From Halanaerobiaceae bacterium (GTDB taxonomy: Bacteria > Bacillota > Halanaerobiia > Halanaerobiales > Halarsenatibacteraceae): a stretch of 58,667 nucleotides of DNA. Both the position numbers and the translations under genes were made by a program. Within the stretch, counting starts at the first letter, position 1; every line of letters begins with the position of its first letter. Shown here in pieces: positions 1 through 7,335 of this stretch. The stretch lies in the NCBI GenBank assembly GCA_003553225.1, contig PWDW01000100.1, positions 1-58,667 on the forward strand, given 5' to 3'. The notes beneath the pieces are model-generated. The model had not been told where the DNA came from, made no database searches, and saw only the letters and a list, made by a program, of their open reading frames with translations.

Positions 1-32
1 AAATACTTAAAAAAAGGGGTGCCGGATATAAA

Positions 33-1295
33 ATGATGCAGGAACAGAATATACAGCTGACCAAAATTAAACAGAAACTGGACCAGACCAGAATTGAGGA
101 TATTCCCGCCCATATTAAACAGGAGTTTAACCACTCAAAGCTTCCCGAACAGATAGGTTCGGGGGACCGGGTGGCCCTGACTGCGGGCAGCAGAGGAATT
201 ACTGATATAAAGTTAATTTTAGTGGAGCTGATTAAAAACTTAAAAGATCTGGGGGCCCGGCCCTTTCTGGTGCCGGCCATGGGCAGTCACGGAGGGGCAG
301 TACCGGCCGGGCAGGAAGAGATACTGGCCTCTTATGGTATAACTGAATCCGAAATGGAGGTCCCCATAAAATCGAGTATGGAAACAGTGAAGCTGGGAGA
401 GGTGGGTTCAGGAGTGCCGGTTTATTTCAGCCGTCCGGCCCGGGAGGCAGACGCTATAATAGCCGTGAACCGTGTTAAAAAACATACTGATTTTCACAGC
501 CCGACCCTGGAGAGCGGGATGTCGAAAATTCTGGTGATAGGGCTGGGTAAACACCGGGGGGCCCGGGCCATTCATTCCCAAGGGGTTTACGGTCTCCAGG
601 AACTGATACCGGAAGCTGCCGAAATGATAATTGACAGAACTCCGGTGCTGCAGGGCATAGGGCTGGTTGAAAATGGATATAAAGAGATTTCTGATTTGGT
701 CTTTACGCCTCCGGAAGAGATTATAAAACGGGATGGGGAGCTGCTGGAGATAGCTGCCGGGAGGATGCCGACTCTGCCGGTGGATAAAATTGATATTCTG
801 GTGGTTCAGGAAATGGGTAAGGATATCAGCGGCACCGGTCTGGATACCAACATTATTGGCAGAATGTATATCAATGGAGCCCGGGAGTACTCCCGACCCA
901 AAGTGAAAAGACTGATTGTACTGGATATCTCTGAGGCCTCCCACGGAAATGCCATTGGTATAGGTCTGGCCGATATTACCACCAAAAAACTGGTGGATAA
1001 AATAGATTTTAATGATACATACAAAAACATAATTACCAGTTCTTTTCTAAGAAGGGGCAAGATTCCGCTGACTATGGATAGTGAAAAGGAAGCCTTTGAA
1101 CTGGCAGAAGACACCTGCTGGCTGGGTGAGGGGGAGATACCGGGTGTGGTGATTATCAAAAACACCTCCCAGCTGGAGGAGCTCTATGTTTCTGCTCCCC
1201 TCCTGAAAGATATAGATGAGGATATGAGGGAAATAGTTTCTCACAGTCAGCTAAACTTTACTGAAGATGGCTGTATCAGGCCCAGACTGAATTAA
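33..1295 (+). CDS. LarA-like (DUF2088) nickel-pincer-type racemase/epimerase family protein
   Basis: This 420-residue protein resembles the DUF2088/LarA family, whose characterised members (lactate racemase) racemise 2-hydroxy acids with a nickel-pincer nucleotide. Visible signatures are MGSHGG at about residues 83-88, a VNRVKKHTDFH segment at 145-155, and GLGKHRGA at 170-177, which supply the conserved His/Lys residues expected of the family. The double ATG at 33/36 follows an AAAAGGGG stretch. It lies 20 nt before a four-carbon acid-sugar kinase and upstream of a PdxA2-type dehydrogenase, so I infer that it racemises or epimerises a four-carbon sugar acid such as threonate or erythronate. 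The substrate is not shown by the sequence. No larB, larC or larE cofactor gene is in the window. Confidence 0.75.
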   Translation: MMQEQNIQLTKIKQKLDQTRIEDIPAHIKQEFNHSKLPEQIGSGDRVALTAGSRGITDIKLILVELIKNLKDLGARPFLVPAMGSHGGAVPAGQEEILASYGITESEMEVPIKSSMETVKLGEVGSGVPVYFSRPAREADAIIAVNRVKKHTDFHSPTLESGMSKILVIGLGKHRGARAIHSQGVYGLQELIPEAAEMIIDRTPVLQGIGLVENGYKEISDLVFTPPEEIIKRDGELLEIAAGRMPTLPVDKIDILVVQEMGKDISGTGLDTNIIGRMYINGAREYSRPKVKRLIVLDISEASHGNAIGIGLADITTKKLVDKIDFNDTYKNIITSSFLRRGKIPLTMDSEKEAFELAEDTCWLGEGEIPGVVIIKNTSQLEELYVSAPLLKDIDEDMREIVSHSQLNFTEDGCIRPRLN

Positions 1296-1315
1296 CAGCA
1301 GGGAGAGGATAATAT

Positions 1316-2626
1316 ATGCTGCAGAAAAAAATAGCAGTTCTGGCTGATGATTTGACCGGAGCCTGTGATACCGGGGTTCAGTTTAAAAAACAGGGCAGTC
1401 GGGCGGCGGTATATCTGAAACCTGACTTTGTAAGAAAAACGGCCCGGGGCGCTGAAACCTTTATTTTTGACACAGAGAGCCGGGCAGATAATCCCTCCCG
1501 GGCCCGCAAAAAGGTTCGGGATTGGTGCCGTCAGCTTAAACCTTTTGAAATTAATCATATCTATAAGAAAATAGATTCCACTCTCAGAGGCAATATAGGG
1601 GTGGAGATTGATGAAATTCTGACATTTTTTGACAAAAAAGCGGCGTTTATTGCTCCCGCCTATCCTGAAAAGGGCCGGACCACCCGGCAGGGTTATCATT
1701 ATGTTGATGACACCCTGCTGGCAGAAACTGAATATGGAGCTGATCTGCTGTCCCCACTGCAGGATAGTTTTATTCCGGATATTCTAAAAAAAGGGGGTAT
1801 AGATCCCGGAAGGGTGGAGGTCTTCCGGCGAGAACAGATCCAAAAAAATGATCTATTAGACCAAATTCGGGCTAATTTAGCTCAGGATCGGGATATATTT
1901 ATTTTTGATGCACAAACCAGGGAGGACCTGGGCCTGCTGGCAGAAAAACTATTTTCTTTTCCCGGTATACCGCTTTTTTGTGGAAGTGCCGGCCTGGCCG
2001 AAGAACTGGCCCCCCTCTGGCTGACCCGTGATCAAGAGCCAGCTCACCGGGTCCGGAGCATACAGAAAAACAGAACTGCTTCTAAAACTGGAGCCGGCAA
2101 AATTGTGGTCCTGGCCGGTTCAGTCAGAAATAAAACTACAGCTCAGCTGCGGTATCTACATCAGCAAAAAGGAGTGGACCGGGTTATATTAAAGACCGCT
2201 CAACTTCTGGCTGAACCACAAAAAAGAGATCAGGAGCTAAATAGGGTTTTTGCCAGAATTGATTCTTTGCTGCAGGAAAATGACCGAATAATCATTTCTC
2301 TCACAAAAGAAAAATGGTCCAAAACAGCTGCTGAGATTCGTCAGGACAGTGAAAAAATCCTGGCTTCACTGAGAGAAGTGGCCGGGTTTGTGGTCGATAA
2401 TTTTATATGTCGGGGATTTGTGTTAACCGGGGGTGACACGGCCCTTAATTTCTGCCGGGCCATGGGTGTTCCCGGACTGCACATTATTGAAGAAGTAGAG
2501 CCCGGAATTCCGGCAGTTAATATTCTGGGAGGCCGGCTGGCCGGAAGGCTGCTGGTAACAAAAGCAGGTGGGTTTGGAAAAAAAGATTCTTTGTTAAAGG
2601 CTCTGAGGTATATTGAACAGACTTAG
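1316..2626 (+). CDS. Four-carbon acid sugar kinase family protein (DtnK/OtnK type)
   Basis: A 436-residue kinase of the DUF1537 family. These enzymes phosphorylate the 4-hydroxyl of D-threonate, erythronate or related acids with ATP. The N-terminal motif ADDLTGACDTG at residues 10-20 and a C-terminal nucleotide-binding segment containing VLTGGDTALN followed by EEVEPGIP are diagnostic, and length is normal for the family. A GGGAGAGG ribosome site precedes the ATG. It sits between a LarA-like gene and a pdxA2-type gene, the usual partner that oxidises and decarboxylates the 4-phosphate to dihydroxyacetone phosphate. The exact acid (D-threonate, L-threonate or erythronate) cannot be told from sequence. 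Confidence 0.88.
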   Translation: MLQKKIAVLADDLTGACDTGVQFKKQGSRAAVYLKPDFVRKTARGAETFIFDTESRADNPSRARKKVRDWCRQLKPFEINHIYKKIDSTLRGNIGVEIDEILTFFDKKAAFIAPAYPEKGRTTRQGYHYVDDTLLAETEYGADLLSPLQDSFIPDILKKGGIDPGRVEVFRREQIQKNDLLDQIRANLAQDRDIFIFDAQTREDLGLLAEKLFSFPGIPLFCGSAGLAEELAPLWLTRDQEPAHRVRSIQKNRTASKTGAGKIVVLAGSVRNKTTAQLRYLHQQKGVDRVILKTAQLLAEPQKRDQELNRVFARIDSLLQENDRIIISLTKEKWSKTAAEIRQDSEKILASLREVAGFVVDNFICRGFVLTGGDTALNFCRAMGVPGLHIIEEVEPGIPAVNILGGRLAGRLLVTKAGGFGKKDSLLKALRYIEQT

Positions 2627-2667
2627 TATATTTTGCTATTTAAAAATAAAGAAATGAGGTAAAAACT

Positions 2668-3696
2668 GTGGGAAATAATATAATGGCGGTAACCATGGGT
2701 GATCCAGCCGGAATTGGACCGGAGATTGTGCTGAAAGCTTTTTCTGAAAATAATTTTTCTAAAGCAGGCAGGTTAGTGGTTATTGGTTCTCTGGAGGTTC
2801 TTAAAAAAACAAAAGAGCAAAATGGAATAAATGTTGAGCTTATCAAAATTAGTGATATTGAGGAAGCAAAAGCCCTGTCAGCAGACACCCGGGACTCAAT
2901 TAAGGTGCTTGATCTGGATAATATCAAGTTTTCTGATTACCGGATTGGTCAAATTCAAAAAAATTGCGGCCGGGCCGCAGCCGATTATATATACCGGGGG
3001 ATTGAACTGGCCCGGAGGGGAGAACTGCAGGCCTTAATTACAGGGCCCATCCACAAAGAAGCCCTTAAACTGGCCGGAATTAAGGAGGCCGGACATACTG
3101 AAATACTGGCTTCAGAATTTAATGTACAAAATTACGCAATGCTTTTGGCTGAAAAAAGTTTTAGCATTTCCCATGTGTCAACTCATGTTTCCCTGAAAGA
3201 GGCCTGTGAGCTGGTGAAAGAAGACCGGGTATTTCAGGTAATAAAGCTGACAGATGAGTTTTTGGGTGATCTTAATCTGGATAAAAAGAAAATAGCGGTG
3301 GCCGGTCTTAATCCCCATGCCGGAGAACACGGACTTTTTGGTCAGGAAGAAAAACAGGAAATCAAACCTGCCCTGGACCGGGCGGCTGGGCAAAACATTG
3401 ATGTTGAGGGGCCCTTTCCTCCGGATACTATTTTTGCCCGGGCCCGGGCTGGAGAATTTCAGGCAGTGGTGGCCATGTATCATGATCAGGGGCATATCCC
3501 CATGAAAACTGTCGGTTTTCAATTTGATGCAAAAAAAGACTCCTGGCTTGCTGTGTCCGGAGTTAATGTTACTCTGGGTCTGCCGGTGATTCGAACTTCT
3601 GTGGACCACGGTGTTGCCTTTGATATAGCAGGAAAAAACAGGGCCCGTCCGGACAGCCTGAAAGAAGCTGTTATGCTGGCCGGTGAACTTGTCTGA
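2668..3696 (+). CDS. pdxA2: PdxA2-type 4-phospho-threonate/erythronate dehydrogenase
   Basis: A 342-residue member of the PdxA family (NAD-dependent 4-hydroxythreonine-4-phosphate dehydrogenase fold). The opening MAVTMGDPAGIGPEI motif and the three metal-ligand histidine regions, AGHTEIL, NPHAGEHG and YHDQGHIP, are intact. Start is GTG at 2668 with GAGGT 7 nt upstream; an in-frame ATG at 2683 is the alternative. Because it follows a four-carbon acid-sugar kinase and no vitamin B6 gene is near, the catabolic PdxA2 role (oxidative decarboxylation of a 4-phospho sugar acid to dihydroxyacetone phosphate) is more likely than pyridoxal synthesis. Confidence 0.85.
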   Translation: MGNNIMAVTMGDPAGIGPEIVLKAFSENNFSKAGRLVVIGSLEVLKKTKEQNGINVELIKISDIEEAKALSADTRDSIKVLDLDNIKFSDYRIGQIQKNCGRAAADYIYRGIELARRGELQALITGPIHKEALKLAGIKEAGHTEILASEFNVQNYAMLLAEKSFSISHVSTHVSLKEACELVKEDRVFQVIKLTDEFLGDLNLDKKKIAVAGLNPHAGEHGLFGQEEKQEIKPALDRAAGQNIDVEGPFPPDTIFARARAGEFQAVVAMYHDQGHIPMKTVGFQFDAKKDSWLAVSGVNVTLGLPVIRTSVDHGVAFDIAGKNRARPDSLKEAVMLAGELV

Positions 3697-3751
3697 AGTA
3701 GGGCTGTGGTTAGAGAAAAGGACCACCGTAAATTTTTTCAGTTAGATTTTT

Positions 3752-4333
3752 TTAGGCAAATTTTTTAGCTTTGAGAATGTACAGTGTTTGAGAAACATTA
3801 AACTGTTCAACCTGCCAGCCGCTCTTTGCTATTAAAGAGGAGAGCTCCTGGGGCCGCAAAAAATTGGCCGGCTCTCCGGCCGCTTTTTCAGCCAGAGATA
3901 TAATTTTAGTAAAAAAGAACCGGGGGTTAAACTCCATGATATAGAGAGCCCCGGTCGGTTTTAAAACTCTTTTTGCTTCTCTGATAGTCTCTTCTATTTT
4001 TTCAAAATGGTGTAAAGCATCTGCTATTACGACATGTTCAAAATGATTATTTTCAAGAGGGAGGCTGCTGCCTGAGGCTTGAACATAATTTACTTTCTGT
4101 TTTCTGTCTTTGTTTTTAGCTTTATTCAGCATACTATCCGAACTGTCAACCAGGGTAATTTCCAGGTCTTCGGGCAGATATTCCAAAAGGAGACCCGTAC
4201 CTCCTCCCAGATCCAGGAGTTTGTCTTTTTTGGTTAGCTCCATTTTTTCTATTATTTTCTGCAGTGTTTTTTCATGGCCGACCAGCTTCATGGCCGGGTC
4301 ATAAAAAGGGGCCAGCCAGCGGAATAAAGGCAT
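3752..4333 (-). CDS. Class I SAM-dependent methyltransferase
   Basis: About 193 residues with the Rossmann methyltransferase core: motif I DLGGGTG at residues 41-47, an acidic post-I region (ITLVDSSDSM), and VIADALHHFE and LKPTGALYIMEF as motifs II/III. I chose ATG at 4333 rather than the in-frame GTG at 4342 because a GGAGGTGATC ribosome site then lies at proper distance. It is convergent with pdxA2 and divergent from the following genes, so it is probably a single-gene unit. Proteins of this type methylate small molecules, quinones or lipids; the substrate is unknown. Confidence 0.82.
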   Translation of the reverse strand: MPLFRWLAPFYDPAMKLVGHEKTLQKIIEKMELTKKDKLLDLGGGTGLLLEYLPEDLEITLVDSSDSMLNKAKNKDRKQKVNYVQASGSSLPLENNHFEHVVIADALHHFEKIEETIREAKRVLKPTGALYIMEFNPRFFFTKIISLAEKAAGEPANFLRPQELSSLIAKSGWQVEQFNVSQTLYILKAKKFA

Positions 4334-4518
4334 TCTGATCACCTCCGGAGAATATTTAACAAAAATGTATATAAGTGGTTGATGAAACTAGCTTGTGGAA
4401 GAAACACTTTATAGTTTTTTATATTTTTTATAGTTTTAAGTTCATTCTTTTTTATCTTATATGATAACTTTTTTATTGTCTGTAAAATAGTCCACGTTTT
4501 TGTTTTTTGGGCCTGTCA

Positions 4519-4692
4519 ATGATAAAATTAAGAGCACATATTTATAAAACATACAAAAAATTTTATAACACTTTTGCCGGTGACCCCCTGGTTACTATTA
4601 ATTATACAGATGCTGAGAAGCTGTTCACGGAAATGGTGGCCCGGACTACAGATTATTTACCGGATTATATCAAGGAATGGGCCCGTAAATAA
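4519..4692 (+). CDS. Possible small protein of 57 residues, unknown function
   Basis: The frame from ATG 4519 encodes a basic, soluble-looking peptide ending in PDYIKEWARK. A TTG at 4507 in the same frame is an alternative start. No good ribosome binding site is visible, which lowers confidence. Amino acid composition is protein-like, with no low-complexity run, and it lies 107 nt before the HPP-family membrane protein gene on the same strand. I do not recognise the family. Confidence 0.35.
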   Translation: MIKLRAHIYKTYKKFYNTFAGDPLVTINYTDAEKLFTEMVARTTDYLPDYIKEWARK

Positions 4693-4799
4693 TATTTTTA
4701 AAATAGCAGCCTGCAAGCTTTTTAATCACCATAAATATTTGATTTTAAAGGTTAGATTAAAAAAAGGAGGGAGGACAGGCCCGGAGGGGTCCGGAATAT

Positions 4800-5354
4800 A
4801 TGCTATCAGAAATAAAAGAAAAACTGCCTTCAATTGTGATTGTCAACAGTAAATTTATTGATAACTGGTTCAATTTTGTCTGGCAGAGTACGGCAGTCGG
4901 TGTTTTAACGGGGTTCAGTATTTATTTTTTCGGCACCTTAATGGGCCAGGTGCTGGTGGTGGGTACGGCTTCCACTTTTTTTACGGTTTTCACCATACCC
5001 ACCAACCGGACAGCCAAGGTGCGGAATATTCTGGGTTCCTATTTGATATCTATTATAACTGCTTATCTGGGTTTTTATTTTTTTAGTTATGCTCCGGCTA
5101 CTGTTATTTCGGTTATACTTGCCTCTTTTCTGATGGATATAACTGATACCGAACATCCTCCGGCAGCCGGTATTGTTCTGGGTTTGCTGTTATCAGCGAA
5201 TCGGGAAATATTTTTCCAGAAAGCCTATTTTGCCCTGAGTTCTGCAGTTTTATCCGTTTTATTAAAATATTTTTTGGCTCCTTATCTGATAGATTTAATA
5301 CCGGAAGGGGGCAAAAAAGTTCAGGAACCGGATTATATTGAACTTGATATTTGA
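4800..5354 (+). CDS. HPP family membrane protein
   Basis: A 184-residue integral membrane protein with about four hydrophobic helices (near residues 30-50, 50-66, 80-110 and 122-165) and the family hallmark HPP in TEHPPAAG at residues 117-124, followed by a glycine-rich helix. Some HPP proteins in cyanobacteria and plastids carry nitrite; for most bacterial members the substrate is unknown. The ATG follows GGAGGGG at a spacing of about ten. The charged C-terminal tail (QEPDYIELDI) is probably cytoplasmic. It precedes a nitroreductase, but with a 98-nt gap, so a shared operon is uncertain. Confidence 0.85.
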   Translation: MLSEIKEKLPSIVIVNSKFIDNWFNFVWQSTAVGVLTGFSIYFFGTLMGQVLVVGTASTFFTVFTIPTNRTAKVRNILGSYLISIITAYLGFYFFSYAPATVISVILASFLMDITDTEHPPAAGIVLGLLLSANREIFFQKAYFALSSAVLSVLLKYFLAPYLIDLIPEGGKKVQEPDYIELDI

Positions 5355-5452
5355 TATACTGATGTTTTAATTGCTGCCTGTAATTGTAAAGCTTGGTTGG
5401 TGTGAGCTTAAAATAAACATTAATAAATAAAATTTCTAAGGGGGTATTAGAT

Positions 5453-5953
5453 ATGGATATCATTTTGAACAGGAGGAGTATTAGAAAATATACGGATCAG
5501 GAGGTATCTGATTCAGATATACATGATTTACTGAAAGCGGGGATGAGTGCACCTTCTGCAGGCAACCAGCAGCCCTGGCATTTTATAATAATTGAGGACA
5601 AAGAAATTTTACAGAAGATACCTGACATACATCCCTATGCAGGTATGGCCGCTCAGGCTCCCCGGGCCCTGCTGGTGTGCGGGGATCTCAGTGAGGAAAC
5701 AAGTCCCGGTTTCTGGGTACAGGACTGTTCAGCTGCCACCCAGAATATTCTGCTGGCTGCTGAAAGTAAAGGGTTAGGAGCGGTCTGGGCCGGTATTTAT
5801 CCCCGGGAAGATAGAGTGAAAAATTTCACTGAACTTTTCAATTTACCGGAACAGGTAATTCCTTTTTCTATAATACCGGTGGGTTATCCTGCCGAAGAGA
5901 AAGGTCGGGCTGATAGATTTAAGGAAGAGAGGATTCATAAAAATAAGTGGTGA
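5453..5953 (+). CDS. Nitroreductase family protein (FMN-dependent)
   Basis: A 166-residue flavoprotein of the nitroreductase/NADH dehydrogenase fold. FMN-binding signatures are the N-terminal RRSIRKY at residues 7-13 and SAPSAGNQQPWHF at 32-44; the later segment GLGAVWAGIYPRED and the ending IPVGYPAEEKG are typical. Such enzymes are homodimers that reduce nitro compounds, quinones or flavins with NAD(P)H in the cytosol. AAGGGGG lies upstream of the ATG at slightly long spacing. Nothing in the neighbourhood fixes the substrate. Confidence 0.9.
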   Translation: MDIILNRRSIRKYTDQEVSDSDIHDLLKAGMSAPSAGNQQPWHFIIIEDKEILQKIPDIHPYAGMAAQAPRALLVCGDLSEETSPGFWVQDCSAATQNILLAAESKGLGAVWAGIYPREDRVKNFTELFNLPEQVIPFSIIPVGYPAEEKGRADRFKEERIHKNKW

Positions 5954-6164
5954 TTATTCGGACAGGTGAAGCCCGGTACAAAAATCAGGGCAGAGTGAAG
6001 TTCAGTAAAAAGGTAAGGGCAATGAACATAAAAACATAGAGGCTTATAAAGGAAGATTTCATAATAAGTAATTAAGTAATAATGTTTTTCCTTTTAAGAT
6101 TAGAATTTGAATCAGGAAATTATATCAGCCCAAAATTTTGAAGATAGAGGGTGTTATTCTAAAA

Positions 6165-7283
6165 ATGGCAAATTACAGTGATTTGGACATTAAACCCATA
6201 ATCAATGCTGCGGGGACCTATACCAGATACGGGGGGTCACTGGTGGATAGGGAAGTGATAGCGGCCATGGAACAGGCGGCCGGGACTTTTGTGGATATTG
6301 ACCGGCTGTTAAAAAAATCCGGGCAGTATATTGCTGAGCTGCTTGATGTTGAAGCGGCCCTGGTTACTTCCGGAGCTGCGGCAGGTATTGTTCTGGCCTC
6401 TGCAGCCTGTATGGCTGGTAAGGATAAACAGCTTATGGCCAGCCTGCCAGATACAGAGGGCATAAAAAATGAATTTATTATCATGAAATGCCACCGTAAC
6501 CCCTATGACCGCTCGGTGAAATTGACTGGAGCCGAATTTGTGGAAATAGGAGATGCCATTGAAACTTCTTTATGGGAGCTCCAGGGGGCGGTCGGTGAAA
6601 ACACCGCCGGGGTGATTTACTCCATACAGTCCAGTATGCTGGAGGCTTCACTGCCCTTAAAGCAAGTAATTGAGGCCGCCCATGAAAAGGAACTGCCCGT
6701 GATCGTGGATGCTGCAGCCGAGATTCCCCCGGCAGAAAATTTAACTAAATTTACCGAGCTGGGGGCTGATTTAGTTTTGTTTAGTGGGGGAAAAGAGCTG
6801 CGGGGGCCCCAGTCTTCAGGTTTGATTACCGGCCGAAAAAATCTTATTGAGGCCTGTCGCCTGAACGGTTTTCCCCATCATACGGTGGGCAGGCCCATGA
6901 AACTTGATAAAGAAACGATCATGGGTTTTGTCCGGGCCCTGGAGCTTTATCTAAAAGAAGACCATAACCAACGGGCAAAAAGATGGACCCAGCAGGTAGA
7001 TTACATGGTAGGTGAGCTGGAGAAGATACCCGTGGTCACGGCCAGAAAGGGTTTTCCGTCCCAGCCTCTGGTTCAGCCTCCTTCAGTACCCCGGGTCTAT
7101 GTCAACTTTAAATCAAAAGAGCTGGATAAAGAAAAGGCCCAGGAAAAACTGTCGGTGGGAGAGCCCCGGATAGTGGTGGTGACTGACCGAAATTCTTTAA
7201 TTTTAAATCCCCATATGCTGCAGGAGGGAGAGGAAAAAATAGTAATCAAAAAATTGAAAAGAATAATCGCCGAATATAGTTAG
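6165..7283 (+). CDS. SelA-like PLP-dependent enzyme (DgaE/aminotransferase-V-fold family)
   Basis: About 372 residues related to selenocysteine synthase SelA and to D-glucosaminate-6-phosphate ammonia-lyase. The start region IKPIINAAGTYTRYGG, the central PVIVDAAAEIPP and the PLP-lysine motif SGGKELRGPQ (Lys near residue 210) are characteristic. I chose ATG 6165 because an AGAGGGTG site lies upstream; the frame is also open to a TTG at 6138. No selB or tRNA-Sec is present, so a true SelA role is unlikely. Position before GH38 suggests a PLP-dependent elimination or deamination on an amino-sugar derivative. No DgaF-type aldolase follows, so this remains inference. Confidence 0.75.
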   Translation: MANYSDLDIKPIINAAGTYTRYGGSLVDREVIAAMEQAAGTFVDIDRLLKKSGQYIAELLDVEAALVTSGAAAGIVLASAACMAGKDKQLMASLPDTEGIKNEFIIMKCHRNPYDRSVKLTGAEFVEIGDAIETSLWELQGAVGENTAGVIYSIQSSMLEASLPLKQVIEAAHEKELPVIVDAAAEIPPAENLTKFTELGADLVLFSGGKELRGPQSSGLITGRKNLIEACRLNGFPHHTVGRPMKLDKETIMGFVRALELYLKEDHNQRAKRWTQQVDYMVGELEKIPVVTARKGFPSQPLVQPPSVPRVYVNFKSKELDKEKAQEKLSVGEPRIVVVTDRNSLILNPHMLQEGEEKIVIKKLKRIIAEYS

Positions 7284-7335
7284 TCTAAAAGCATTGTTGG
7301 TGAATTATAAAATAAGATTATAGGAGGAAATTCAA

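Noticed and set aside
408-1244. Minus-strand frames opposite the LarA-like gene, and similar antisense frames throughout
   Set aside because: They lack ribosome sites and family motifs and lie opposite well-supported genes; they are shadows of coding sequence.
4574-4852. Frame of 92 codons overlapping the small protein and the HPP gene start
   Set aside because: It overlaps two better frames, has no family resemblance and its end lies inside the HPP gene.
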